From contig CM043953.1 in assembly GCA_014529385.2 (NCBI GenBank), positions 62,869,872 to 62,933,871 of the forward strand: 64,000 bases of DNA, read 5' to 3'. A program made the position numbers and the translations under genes. Below are positions 32,540 through 43,959 of the stretch, piece by piece; position 1 is the first letter of the stretch; the number at the start of each line of letters is the position of its first letter. Source of the DNA: Adiantum capillus-veneris. Taxonomy: Eukaryota; Streptophyta; Polypodiopsida; Polypodiales; Pteridaceae. Below the pieces are notes generated by a model, which saw only the letters and a list, made by a program, of their open reading frames with translations, was not told where the DNA came from and did no database searches.

Positions 32540-34524
32540 TGGGGTTTTTACACCAAATTTCTCTAGACATATTTACCCACATTAGCCCACATGTTTGGTC
32601 TTATTCTGAGCAACTCGGCTAACATTATTGTACGGGTGACTGGGATAGATAGAATATCTACTAACCCCTTTGAATTGATGGCCTTGTTGGGAGACAATCT
32701 CTATGATGGGACTGCAACCACATATGACTTGGTCTCGTACTCTCCCATGTAGGACGGTAGTGTTCTTAGCGAATGGGGTTGACTATCCATAGATTGTACA
32801 GATCCTTTGTCGCCCCAATACGATCGCACGTCTGGATTCATTTGAGATCCAGTCTCAAATTCCTCTATTGGTGGTAGAAACACTCCTCGTTCATCACCAG
32901 TCTTGTCTACTTGTCTTCTTAGGTCGTCGGCTTCACTGGCCTCTCTGACTTGTTTCCACAATTCGTCAAGACCATCTATCTCTTTACAATCCTCAGGTAT
33001 AGCTTGGTGAAATCCCTCGGAAGAGTTATCCGTGGTATTCAGTACTATCCTTGGTTCTAATGCTGGGTCTTTGAGGTTTGGTCTGTGCTCATGACTAGAA
33101 TCTGGCTCTTTTAGTTCCTGGTTTGGTGGGATTACTTGTGTAGGCATGACACGGATCCCATCCTCAGGTTTTGCAACAGGTGGTTCTAGTAAAGCTTGGG
33201 CTGTTTGAATCATTTTATGGCACATTTCAAACCTTTGCTTTTCTAGTTCCGCATAGGGATATGTCATCCACCTGTGTTATTGGGTTTGGTTGTTTTTGAG
33301 TCTCACATCATAGGCTTTCAAGAGGGCATCTAATGTCTCATTAACCTTCTCTGCCAACACAGATCCTCCTGAACTAGCACTTCTCGGTTTCTCATCCGTG
33401 GATGGTTCTTCCAGAGGTTTAACCATCTGTGTAAGAGAAGGTGCCTCCTTTTCCTCATGTTGTTTTATCTTCTCCTCGGCTTTGGTAAGCTTCTCAGCTA
33501 GGGATTTTTTCTCTCGTTCCCTGCGTGCTTTCCTCCTAGTCTTTCTAGCTTTCCAACTATTTCGTTTGCTCTTGGTTTTCTGACTAGGTGCGTCTGTCTT
33601 TGGTCCATCATCTGTCTTTGGACTCGTGTCACTTTCCGTGTTCTTTGTCTCTGGATTCTCATCAGCTTTCTTTTGAGCTTGTGCTCTCGTAACCACTTGA
33701 ACTGGTACAACATTTTCATTTTCTGAGCTACTAGGTAGTTGAACAATCCCTAATACATTTGTCGTGATTTTCCTTATTTGGTTTGGTTTTTTCGGGCAAT
33801 CGGGGATCAAGTGAGTGATGCCACACCTCAAGACAATAGGCATTTACTTCAGTGATCTCCGTATGAGGACGTTGTTTGACCAAGTGGTTGTCACGACTTT
33901 TGTGACAATCTGTCTCTGGTTGACGAGATTCTTTTAGCATTTTCTCTTGGCTATAAGCAAGCTTTGACCTAGATAAGCCGATATTTGCAATGAATCGCAA
34001 TGTCCTTTCGTCCATTTCATACCTTCTTTCTCTCGACTAAAACCCAGGAGGTGGAGGTTGTACCGGCCTCACCACTCCATGTGTTTCTCTCACATTTTGT
34101 TGCTCAGAAGGGTAGTACTCACTTTGGTTGCTATACCACATTGTAGCTGGTACTGGTGTTGGTTTATTTGATGCTTCCATCATTGGCATGTATCTCATGT
34201 CTACCTGCATTCTAGCACCTGGCAGTGGAGGTTGTTGTCCTAAGATAAGCTGTGGCCTTAAAACTCCTACTGGTCTTGGCGCATTCCCCGTAATGTATCT
34301 AGGTGGAGTAGGTGCTTCTGGAACAGGTTGTACATACCTCTCCCTAGCATTTTCCATGCTATAATAGCACTCTTACCCGTATGGTTCGTCCATTTTCTCT
34401 CAATTTCACACCACTTTGGCTCTCCCGAATGTTGCTTTGCGTACTGATTCATCGGATTTCTGTTTGAATCTATGGATTTGCGAGACCGTGTTGTGAGCAA
34501 TGCCTTTTGGCGAGAATTCTTCAA
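32540..34524 (-). pseudogene. Element B Gag remnant (N-terminus missing)
   Basis: Frames at 34524-34267, 34357-34037, 34015-33731, 33843-33277 and 33267-32701 together follow the C-terminal half of element A's second Gag. Shared pieces are WTNHTGK, VLRPQLILGQQPPLPGAR (A: RPQPVLGQQPPLPGAR), the charged KARKTRRKARREREKKS region and MTYPYAELEKQRFEMC. The Gag core and the first knuckle are absent or scrambled. Several frameshifts and stops separate the pieces. Confidence 0.8.
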
Positions 34525-34747
34525 ATGGTATGCTCAAAATTGAATTTGGATGCCAATAGGTCAAGATTTGGGCTGCCTAAGCTTCTAGTGCACTCCCAGA
34601 GTAGGATGTTTGACAATTCTTGTCTTTGCTTGGTGAATAGGCCAAACAAGGTCCAAATTCACTTTTGAAAAAAGTTCTGGAATCCTTGAGACACTTAGAA
34701 CCTCCCTATATGGCCAAAGTAGAATTTTGACCACTTTATGACCCTGG

Positions 34748-35626
34748 AGACATCCTACGCGTAGGATGTCTTTTTGCTCTGTTTTAGCTCAAACTTGCAC
34801 TGTAGCTTCCCCTTGATGTGCTTAACTCACAGCTATTTTTACTTTTTGATTCTGACACCTATAGGTTGGTCAAATGATCCAGAATCTGCTCCAGAAGCCT
34901 GATGTCTGTTCTGATGAATTCCCAAGTCAAATCAACTCCAAATTGGACCAAATTTTCCTAGGAGGCTTGCCTAAGGCTATACAACACCCTGCTATGTCCA
35001 CGGTTTCAATTTGGCCTCTAAATCATGCCTTAAACATCCTACGCGTAGGATGTCTAACTGCTCAGAATTGCCCCAAATTTGAACCACAGACTCTCCTTAA
35101 GGTGTTGATCATTGTGGTATGCTCATAATTTTGTTTAGAGTCCAAAATCACACAGAAGACATCCTACGTGTAGGATGTCTTTTTGGCCTATTTGACCCCA
35201 GACTTGTCCCACAGCTTCCCCTTGATGTCAGTAACCCAGTGGTATGCTTAGATTTTGGTTTGGATTTCAAAAGTCCCAAATTTTAGTTGTTCTTGCCTTT
35301 TTTTCAGTCAAAAGTGCTAAAGTCCGCTTTGAACCCAATTTTCTCGCCCAAATGAGGTGAAACCCCTTTCAGTCACTCAATATATCATTCAAGACATGTT
35401 CATGCAGCCATATTATGGTTTTGGTCTCAAAATAATGCTTTGGCACAAATTGGGTAAGATGTTTGGCAATTTCAGTCTATCTGGCCTTATCCTGTCAAGA
35501 TATGGTCAAATTTTCATTTTCCAGGTGAAAATAGGGTAAAACCTACCTTCTCAACACACTGGTCAACTCAGAATTTCAAAATTTGGTCTCCAGAACCCCC
35601 TTGAGACATCTACACGTAGGATGTCT
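34748..35626. repeat. Four palindromes in element B, variant of the element A set
   Basis: Copies are at 34748-34771 (perfect, half-site AGACATCCTACG), 35032-35055 (one mismatch at the edge), 35157-35180 (one mismatch at the centre) and 35604-35626 (one base lost). Compared with the array at 1001-2009, A at half-site position 8 is C and the pairing T is G, so symmetry is kept. Spacings are 284, 125 and 447 bp. The array lies between PBS and gag. Confidence 0.9.
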
Positions 35627-36149
35627 ATGTTTACAGAATTGCAGGTTTTCTTCACATAACCCTTGCAAATGCTCTTCTATATGCACAGCATCAGTCAGTC
35701 ATACAAAAATATCCACAAAAGCTTGTTTAATGTATTTTTACCCTCAAAAGCACACTTTTCCGTGATTTCAAATGCAATCAAGCACTTGAGCAAATAATTT
35801 AGTGTTGAATAGCTCTAGATCAGAATCGGATCACTTACCTAAAGCTACTCCTACAAATCATATGGGGTTTTGCATCTACGAGTAGAAAAACGCTTCACTG
35901 CCACACACGGACTAGTAAACGCTTTTATCACCTCACAAATCACTCGACCACCAACAACTACTCTAATCCACGGATCCTAACTAAACCTATCTAGTCGCAC
36001 ACCCTCGGCAAGACACACGCTTCCTGGCTATCCACTTGATCGCGGAATATCCTCTTCTGGATCCACTTAAGAAAAACGCTTTCTTTAGCCGAAACTAAAT
36101 CAGGCAACCATCACACGAGTGTTAGTAGAAAACCTACTTAGGTCCTTGT
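35627..36149. other. Leader of element B next to the PBS
   Basis: About 520 bp with no reading frame of note. It joins the palindrome array to the PBS. Confidence 0.6.
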
Positions 36150-36168
36150 GTCCCCAGCAACGGCGCCA
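36150..36168 (-). other. Primer binding site of element B (tRNA-Asp type)
   Basis: The reverse strand reads TGGCGCCGTTGCTGGGGAC, close to the tRNA-Asp complement. It was one base from B's LTR end before solo LTR G landed between them. Confidence 0.88.
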
Positions 36169-36354
36169 ATGTGTTAAGTATGGAGCCTGATTTACCCTTG
36201 TAATTTTCTGTGGTAAAAGCGCACATTTGTAAGGCCCCCATTATGAGGAGAAGCCATCGTGCGTAAAGGAAAATCACTCACCGGAAACCAAAATTTTCAC
36301 GGACAAGAATCAGGGGCAACTTTTCGCCGGAATATTATGGCCGGACGGCGGCCG

Positions 36355-36485
36355 GAAAGTGGTCGGAAAACAACCGGTCGGTTGGCCGGTGGCCGGTAGT
36401 CAATGGCCGATGGCCAGTGGTCGGAAGTCAATGGCCGGTGGCCGGTGGTCGGAAGTCAATGGCCGGTGGCCGGTGGCCGAATTCA
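36355..36485 (+). repeat. GGCCGGT minisatellite in solo LTR G
   Basis: GGCCGGTGGCCGGT-type units alternate with GTCGGAAGTCAATGGCC. The matching part of the H LTR (about 45636-45725) has fewer and more diverged units, so copy number changed between members of one LTR family. Confidence 0.8.
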
Positions 36486-36609
36486 AAAGCGGACTTGTCT
36501 TCTCAAGGGCGGCCACACATAGGCGGATTGGAGGGTCCGATTTGGACTTATTCGCACAAGGGCGGCTACACATGGCTGTCTCTCATTAGAGAGCGCAGCC
36601 CTTTTGGCC

Positions 36610-36617
36610 TATAAAAG
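36610..36617 (+). promoter_or_regulatory. TATA box of solo LTR G
   Basis: TATAAAAG within GGCCTATAAAAGAAGGCC, conserved at 45851-45858 in the H LTR. Confidence 0.75.
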
Positions 36618-36930
36618 AAGGCCATTTCTACACACATTTCATAGTGTGAAGTTGATGCAACAAGGTGAGTGTGAGGTGGTGAGAGTGAAGCAAGGCGGGA
36701 GCTCCATTAAGGGTATAATCCCTTTGTAAACTACTTCTTGTTTTGAAGTACTAAAGCCGTTGAGTGACTGCTTTCCCGTGGACGTAGCCCACATTGGGTG
36801 AACCACGTATATCGTGTGTACCCTCTCTCTCTCTCTCTTTACTCTATAATCTCGTGTATATAAATCTGTCTCTCTCCATTAAGTAATCTACTCAATTATC
36901 TATTTAGCTACGTCTTATTTCCTAACACAA

Positions 36931-37886
36931 TGTTGGACGGGAGCGACTCACACACCCATGAAGTGCATGCAAACACTACCTAGATCAACATAATGTCAAT
37001 CGAGGACACAGATGACACGATAGGCTTACGGAGGAAATCTCTTTAGCTTGTCAGGCTAAGACCATCCCACACATACAACACTCTGGAAGGCCAACTATAC
37101 CACAATCAAGAACCTCACTACCCTCAACTACACCACCTAGCCACATACACACATACGGAAGATAACTCACCGAATCATGCCAGATTCATACGAAACTTAA
37201 GGAACACCATCCCCTCACTAGGATACAACTGTCCCTAATCTTCTACACTCAAAACCCTCACTCAAAACCCATCCGCGGAAGACATGTAGGATGACAGAGC
37301 AAGATTTTAAAAGTTCCCGAAACTAAAATTTACGAGTACCTATGCGTAGCTTATGTCACCACGATTCTATAGACTACTAGCACGCAGAAAACAGACATCG
37401 TTTGATACACTTACGGCCACAAAGCTCGTAGATGCGTCGGCCTGTGCGCTTCGTCTCACGTGGAATGTTTGGCATTGTCGCGTAGCTCTCCTCGAGCCTA
37501 CAACAATGGTGCAGTCGGATCTCCAATGTTTTGAGCGAGCCGGGCGTAGCGAGAGGATAAAGCTCACGCTCACTCTCTTTCTCTCTCTCACACAGTAGAT
37601 GGCAGCGCTAAAGTTTTGATTATGAAAAAAGTCTCCTTTACAAAATGACCTAGGTACCTTATATACTAAGGCTACCTTAGGTTTAACCAAAAATGGGGTT
37701 GAAAGGGTCAAATGGCTTTGTATTTACAATCTGGAAGTGCCATTGCATCCCGGCTTCTGAAACTAGGATAACTACTCATTACAAATGACATTTATAGCCA
37801 TAATCCGCAGCATTTCATAACTCGCAAAAGATAAGACTTTGGTACGAAACTTGAGTTATGTTGTGTTGTTGACCAGGCGGTCAACA
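36931..37886 (-). repeat. 5' LTR of element B
   Basis: 956 bp, matching 28004-28948. It has an extra 13-bp repeat (AAAACCCTCACTC) near 37250-37262. Its first two + strand bases are also part of the CAATG duplication made by solo LTR G. Confidence 0.93.
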
Positions 37887-37891
37887 GGAAC

Positions 37892-38223
37892 TTAAACTTT
37901 CATTGATTTCTTGCTCTTTGGATTCCTCCTATGGGAGAGAGTCTTCTTTTGGGGGTCTCTTCAAGAGGCCTCCTAGGCTCTCTCTCCTCTTGGAGAGGAA
38001 GGGAAATTCCATAAGCATGAAGTTGTTGAGTATCTTCAGCTTGCAAAGCAGGGTTGCGCATAGCTTGCTGCAACCTAGTGACGAGACAATTCACAAACAT
38101 GGGAGCATCATCATTAGCACCTTCATGTGCAAAATCAAAGCTATCAATGTTCATTCTACTCTCTTGATTATTGTCAGCCATGTTAACAAAATTTATGTAT
38201 GTACTTAGTGTATGCTTTGGCAA
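37892..38223 (-). pseudogene. Element C Gag, N-terminal fragment
   Basis: It starts at ATG 38223 or at the internal MADNNQESRM (38181). It has NIDSFDFAHEGANDDAPMF and LVTRLQQAMRNPALQ, a start typical of gypsy Gag. The frame ends near 37900 through an indel, after which the original sequence continues at 28003 on the other side of element B. Together with 27506-28003 it gives about 270 codons before element A cuts it. Confidence 0.75.
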
Positions 38224-38582
38224 TTCAAAACCTTAGTTGCCACTCCTCTTAGCCTTTGAAAATCGGCTCTTAAGTATCTACACCCGCCGCTCGAAGTGGT
38301 TAATTATAGAGAGTAGAGGAGTAGGTCTAACATAGCAGAGTTGCCAAGGGCTAGCTCCTTTCACACTTCTTATGGCTCAATAAAGGTAAAGCCGTAGGCA
38401 AGTCTAAAAAGACTCCATTATTAAATCCAAAACTCCCGAGGTGTGCACCATCCCCCACATAGTGGGCTCAACAAAACCGATAATAGATCCCATTTTCACT
38501 TACCCTAATATAATTAACAACGTCAACCATTTATAGGCTACTTAAGGACCTCTCTTCTTAAGCAAGAAAAGAGAAACCAAAT
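38224..38582. other. Leader of element C
   Basis: Between the PBS and the Gag start of element C. No reading frame or repeat was noticed. Confidence 0.5.
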
Positions 38583-38594
38583 GCCCTAATACCA
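38583..38594 (-). other. Primer binding site of element C (tRNA-iMet type, altered)
   Basis: The reverse strand reads TGGTATTAGGGC, two changes from the usual TGGTATCAGAGC. It sits one base from a TG that would be the LTR end. Confidence 0.65.
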
Positions 38595-38595
38595 A

Positions 38596-40170
38596 TGTAT
38601 TGGAATTGGCCTATTTACTTTGAGAGTAGCGGAAATTAATGAGAGTACTTTTGAGAAATGACTTTGCGAGCATAGCGGGTGAACATAATTGAATATAGCA
38701 ACATAATCATAGCAATTAGTTAACTTGGCATGAACAATACTTTTGCAAGAGAGATAATTTAGAGAACATAACAACAGTTGAGGACCGGATTTATGTGGAG
38801 CCAGTCACCCCTCCAATAGGCATTTGTATTATGATTTCTCCCATTAAGAGAGACTTGTTACAATACAATCTTTGTGTTCCTTGTGACCTAGGTGATGCAA
38901 TGAAGATGGAAAGCTTCATGCATCACAAACATAACATAAACTTAAAGAAAGCTTTAACTATCCCAAGCCTCAGTCCCAAGACCTCAAACACCTTCGAAGG
39001 TGGAGAGAGCTAGCAGGGAATGAGGGTAGGGAAGAGGAAGAAGAAACATTTCATAGGAGAAAGAATTAGTTCCTCACTTATCATAACTCTTGTTGCTAGC
39101 ATACATAATAGCATATTAATGAAGAATAAGGAGATGGAAAGCTTAAGCATTGAAGCATGGCTCTTGGTTGGATTTGCACTCCATATCCAAGAGTGTTGGT
39201 GTAGGCTCTCAACCTCTACTTGCTTGTAGAAGGAGAGGTGGCTCTTGCACTTTGCATAGCACACAATGAGAGTTTTTGTGAGTGTGTGTGGGTGAGTATA
39301 CCCCCTAAGCAACCCCCTAGCTTTCTTGGGTCGACCCCCCCTTGTAGCTCATGCTTGAAGCTCATTGGACCCCTCCAGGCCTAGCCAATCACGAGCAGGA
39401 GGCATTACAAGCAGCAAGGGTAGCCTTGAGACAAGTGTCCCCCTTTCCCCTTTGAGAGAGAGGGCTTGATAAATTCTAAATCAATTAATTAAATCTCCTA
39501 AATTATTATTGGACCGCTTGGGTGGCCAACCAATAGGCTTCAGGCACACCATGAGGGCAACATGAGGAGGAACTTGACAAGTGTCCCTCTTGCTTTCTTT
39601 GTACCATGCATGCCGTGTGTGAGTGTGTGGGTGTTCTCTCTCATCCCCCCTCATGTAGGGCTTGCCCCCTCCTTGTAGGGATTGAATATTTGACTTTTTG
39701 ACACCTCAAGCCCCTCATACATAGGCCCAGTTCCCACCACAAGCTTGGCTGTTAAGCACTTTAAGCTTGGGCTAGGTTCTCACCTTAAGTGCAACCCTAG
39801 CATCTCAAGCATGTCAAGCACCTCAAGCATTTCAATAATTAAGCACCTCAAGAATCTCAAGCGCCTCAAGCACCTTAGTCATCAAGCAGGACAAGCACCT
39901 CGAGTTGGGTCGGGTTCCCGTGCCTCAAGGTCAGCCCTAGCTTACTTAAGGTCAAAGGACTTTTACACACATTATTGGAGGTCTTCAATGAAGCTAACCC
40001 TAAGGTCTTATGCTCCATTGGTTAGCCTTGCTCTTTGATAGACCATCTCTCATTTGGGCCAGGCTTTACCATTTGCCCCATGTTGAGATAGATCTATAAG
40101 CACATGTCTATATCTTAACCCTTGTTCCCGTTTATTCTCCCACATTAAGTGATCAGTTTAATATGAGACA
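38596..40170 (-). repeat. Probable 5' LTR of element C
   Basis: The boundary next to the PBS is clear (+ strand TGTATTGGAATTGG). The outer boundary at 40170 (reverse TGTCTCATATTAAAC) is a guess from TG...CA ends and from the reappearance of copia coding sequence just beyond. No second copy is in the window to confirm it. Short frames inside have no recognisable domain. Confidence 0.45.
39785..39910 (+). repeat. CAAGCACCT-type short repeat
   Basis: Units like CTCAAGCACCTCAAGCAT recur about ten times with variation. The block lies inside the probable LTR of element C. Confidence 0.75.
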
Positions 40171-40288
40171 ATCATTTGGGTTGGTTAGATATTAGATATT
40201 AGATTTTATGACATATGCAACACGAATCCAAAGAAGAATGGATAAATAGCAGGCAAGTGGAGATGGACTCATTACATCACAACCAAAC

Positions 40289-40455
40289 TGAAGGGGATCG
40301 GGGAGCACCACAGACGGAGAGTGAGAGAGAGAGAAGGAGACACATGACACACAGATATGGGTGGGAAGACTCAATGAGTGAGCAGTCCCCTATACACTTA
40401 TGCTATACACTTACTCTGGGCGGCCGGGCAAGGCACAGGCGCCTATACCCCAACA
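40289..40455 (-). repeat. 3' LTR of element I
   Basis: 167 bp. It lacks about 25 bp present in the other LTR near 43885-43915 (between CTTATGCTAT and ACTCTGG). Confidence 0.93.
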
Positions 40456-40579
40456 ACCTCCCACTTAAAGGCGGTTGTGCCTTTAAGCAAGGGAACCTAG
40501 TCTAAAGACTACAAAAGGCGAGAGAAAACCGCTCTCAACCGATGCCCACTGGTTGGCTGTGATCGTGTGCATCCGGCTG

Positions 40580-42373
40580 TCATGCTCCTGTGTAAGTCCA
40601 TACACCACAAGACGTACCGCACACGTACTGCAAGTATGTACGCAATACCTGCATATCTCCCTTGTGCACTATGCCATCATCAGTCAAACGACTGACGACC
40701 CCAACTGCAAATGCTCCCATTGCAGTTGCGATATACGATCTCAAGATCAGCATCTCATACATGAGACCACCGAATGCCGATGCAATGCTAGCGGGTTCTG
40801 CTAGCTCTACGGAGCATGCATCAACATATATATCCCTGGCAATAGGCATCTCTGACTGACAAGGCGTGTCAGCCACATGCATCTCCTGACTGTCCGCAAA
40901 AGACACATCAACCTGTCGTGCAACCTCAAAGCAAACGAGCTGCCCTAGGTTTCTGCTGGAAGACATATCCTGCACAACTATATCCCCATGCTCACTGTCG
41001 AGTATAGAAAGGAATGACTGCATAATCGTTGACATCTCAACCTCCTCTGCAATCATCCACTGCAAACATGACCACTCAATCTGCTGTGACTCACTAGAGC
41101 TCTCATGCTCTAACTCCGTATGCATAGACTCTTGCACAACGTCCTCCTGTCGTGACTCACTAGAGCAAGACCGCTCTACCTGTCTATCCTGCATAGAAGT
41201 ATCTCGCACAACTGACTCTCTGCTTTGCTCAGTCACTAGCAAAGCATGCATGTCTGACTCTGTCACCTCTCTGTGTGACTGCTCAAGTCGTGCCCCAATT
41301 GTGTGCACAACAAGCTCACTACTCTGCACTCCATGCAAAGCACCCTGCAACCCATGAGCAAAAGAGACTGTCCAGGTCTCTCGCTCTCTGCATGGCTGTA
41401 ACAAGATTGAGACTCGACCATCTCGCACCAGTACTACGTACAATGGGTACCATGTGCCAACTCTAGCACCTCTCACAATCACTAGCGAACCCAAATGCAA
41501 CGCAAAAGATGGCTCAAGCAACGATACCCGACATCCACTATCCCGTAACTATCTGACTGAGATCAAATCCCGTCTCAGAACTGGCACATAACGTACATGA
41601 CGCAGGGTAATTCTCATACCACTGGGCAAGGACAAACATACGTCTCCTACACCCTCAATGTCATACACAACACCATCAGCCATGTGCACACAACCAAGTC
41701 TCCCACTAGAAAACGTGCTAAACCACTCACGATGCGACGTGACATGGAAAGTAGCATCTGAATCTAGTAAACAATGTGAAGACAATGTGCAATCCGTAGA
41801 CATAAGATCGTCTGAAGACAAGCTAGATGTAAATGTGACATCGCCGTCACAAGCATACTTAGTAACCACCGTACTGATCTCACTAGCATCTTTCATGCCC
41901 AAATCTGCATCACGCATTTGTCACCTCCGTTGTCTCAAATGCCTGAAACATTGACGCCTATTGTGCCCTCTATGTCCACAATGCCAACATGTCAAGTCTC
42001 TATGCCGTCGAGACTTGCGTGTGGGACCAATCTCTCCCATGGACATAGAAGTGGGACTAGACTCCCGTGTAGACATGGATGTCGCATACATAGCATGTAA
42101 ACTCTGCCATAAAGCATGAGTTGTAGTCTCCCTCGAGACCTGCCAGTAAACAGACTCAACCAGATGCAAATGAATCGTAGACATGGCTAACTCATCAAGA
42201 TCCTGCCAATCATCATCACGCATAGACTTGGGCTTTGCCGATAAACCACGCAAGGTTTTATCCTGCCCCAAATCCGCCAATGCAACAAGCATATGCTCCT
42301 TCCAAGCAACAAAATCTGCACCATCAAACTGTGTCAGACCATAACGCCGAAAGTCAAATGAAAAATCAGCCAT
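40580..42373 (-). pseudogene. Element I gag-protease-pre-integrase fused to RT end, two in-frame stops
   Basis: One frame of about 598 codons from MADFSFDFRRYG. The copia Gag core has FVAWKEHMLVALADLG and TTHALWQSLHAMYA. The zinc knuckle is CWHCGHRGHNRRQC. The protease site reads LLDSDATFHVTSHREWF, with DSD in place of the usual DSGA. The pre-integrase segment is LISVR then LRDSGCRVSLLEP. About 170 residues rich in Ser, Glu and Gln follow, with no known domain. The end resembles copia RT (FGGLMYEML, VGVVSRLTDDG, YLQYVCGTS). Stops are a TGA at 41921-41923 and a TAG at 41549-41551. Integrase and the RT active site are absent. Confidence 0.85.
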
Positions 42374-42409
42374 AATGCTCGCAAAAGAGCAACCAACAAT
42401 GAGTAGCAA

Positions 42410-43750
42410 ATGTCAACCAAATCAGCCCTAAACTGGCTCGAATCACATCAACAAAAGTCTGCAAATATGGCTCAAAACCTGATGCAAAATTGTACCAATA
42501 ACCGTGCAAAACCTTGCACAAAATCACAGGTCAATATGACTCGAATCCGGCTACCTAGCTGGTAGCCACACAAGCATACATCACAATATTCACTCCTGTG
42601 AGTGTGCCAAGATAATTGTACGCCTGTCAAACCGTGAGCTAATCACCAAGCCCACACTGTGCGGTATCGATGCATACACACGCACAAATCTCCCACCTAC
42701 AGAGAACACCGCACGCAAATGCTGAGTGCAACCCGCAATCTCTACCTAGATCACATAAATGATACGCATAAAACTCCTGGGAAAATTTCGCCAGAGTTTC
42801 GACGCACAATGGCTATCAACACAAAATAACCATTGTCCTGCAAGTTCAATACAATGAGCAATCAATGCGCATCAAACTACACTCAACATACATGCATAAG
42901 CTCTGCAAACCTGTGTCCAACAAATGCTCACAAAGAGTACCACAGGTGACCATACATGTCATCCACAACCAACCTCTGCACTTGCTCACAAGATCTACTG
43001 CTCACCACATAAGCATACATAGAGCATTACCCGCTCAAAGACCATGTATGCAAGCCACAACATTGCAGAAGAACCACTCAACTGCAACTGGCAACACCTG
43101 TGGGAGTACTAGACTCAACCTGTACCTGGGAGTCAAACCCGATCTTGTAACACCTCATGTGTGCCTGCTACCTGCAATGTGCACGGGTAAGCTCTCTGCA
43201 GCAAAGAAAACAACAGAGCCCAAAATTGTCCTGAAAAACAGTCTCTGTGTTTTTAATTTCAGACCCACCTGCACTCCAAATCAGAAAAAAATTCCTTCTA
43301 CAAAGTCGTAGAGCTTGAAGCCAGCTCCGTTTTGAACCAAAAAGTTTTGGAATCGGAGCTTTGTAGCTCAAGTTATGAGCAAAACAGTAGACTTTCTTCT
43401 GTGCTTCTTTGAGCTCATAGAAAGGCTCAAATTCACTTCCCACCTCGATGCGTGAGCTGAACGTATCAATCTCACAATGCTTCCATGTCTATGGAAGCTC
43501 CAAGCTCCAATCTGTCACCGATGTAGCCATTGCAAAGCTTGCCGAGAAGAGGGAAGATGTTGTACACAGTGGGCTGCTCTGTAGAGGAACTGTGGATTGA
43601 TTTGTGAGCACTAGGAAGCTCTTGAGAGCTCTCCTACAAGACTCTATATGGCTGTCCACAAGCCTCCTCTATTTCTTTGCTCAGATCTGTGACCTCTCCG
43701 TCATAGTCGACGAGTTCATCGCGAAGCCGTCCATCTACGCTCTCACACCT
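42410..43750. other. Long leader of element I
   Basis: About 1.3 kb between the PBS and Gag. Short frames on both strands (for example + 42865-43311) show no recognisable domain. This is long for a copia leader and may be captured DNA. Confidence 0.5.
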
Positions 43751-43767
43751 GCCGCTCTGATACCAAT

Positions 43768-43959
43768 TGAAGGGGATCGGGGAGCACCACAGACGGAGAG
43801 TGAGAGAGAGAGAAGGAGACACACGACACACAGATATGGGTGGGGAGACTCAATGAGTGAGCAGCCCCCTATACACTTATGCTATGTATAAGGTATACAA
43901 GTCAGTGGACGCCCATACTCTGGACGGCCGGGCAAGGCACAGGCGCCTATACCCCAACA
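43768..43959 (-). repeat. 5' LTR of element I
   Basis: 192 bp. On the reverse strand it starts TGTTGGGG and ends CCCTTCA, next to the PBS. A TATGTATAAGGTATAC stretch lies near 43883-43898. Confidence 0.93.

Larger units (their letters stand above)
36172..36927 (+). repeat. Solo LTR G (copia type)
   Basis: 756 bp, TGTTAAG...CCTAACA, flanked by a perfect CAATG TSD (36167-36171 and 36928-36932). It matches the 3' LTR of copia element H (45441-46168), so G belongs to that family. Its + orientation is given by TATAAAAG at 36610-36617. No internal sequence remains, so unequal recombination between two LTRs probably removed the rest. Confidence 0.93.
28004..37886 (-). mobile_element. Element B: internally deleted relative of element A
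   Basis: It has two LTRs (28004-28948 and 36931-37886) flanked by a perfect GGAAC TSD (27999-28003 and 37887-37891), a tRNA-Asp PBS and a PPT, all in reverse orientation. Inside are Gag, protease and W-x-P-K regions clearly related to element A, but RT, RNase H and integrase are missing between about 31681 and 31218. It could not have moved alone; a relative with pol would have been needed. Its LTRs are unrelated in sequence to the LTR found for A. It is inserted in the Gag of element C and later received the solo LTR G. Confidence 0.93.
40289..43959 (-). mobile_element. Element I: small deleted Ty1/copia with complete ends
   Basis: 3671 bp, with LTRs at 40289-40455 and 43768-43959, a perfect CAAAC TSD (40284-40288 and 43960-43964), a tRNA-iMet PBS (reverse TGGTATCAGAGCGGC at 43751-43765) and a PPT (reverse AAGTGGGAGGT at 40456-40466). 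It keeps Gag, a protease-like segment, the pre-integrase segment and the end of RT; integrase and most of RT are gone. Its small LTRs and size suggest a non-autonomous derivative. Confidence 0.95.

Noticed and set aside
37353-37711. Frames on both strands near 37353-37711 and a related one at 28427-28651
   Set aside because: They lie in the two LTRs of element B and match only because the LTRs match.
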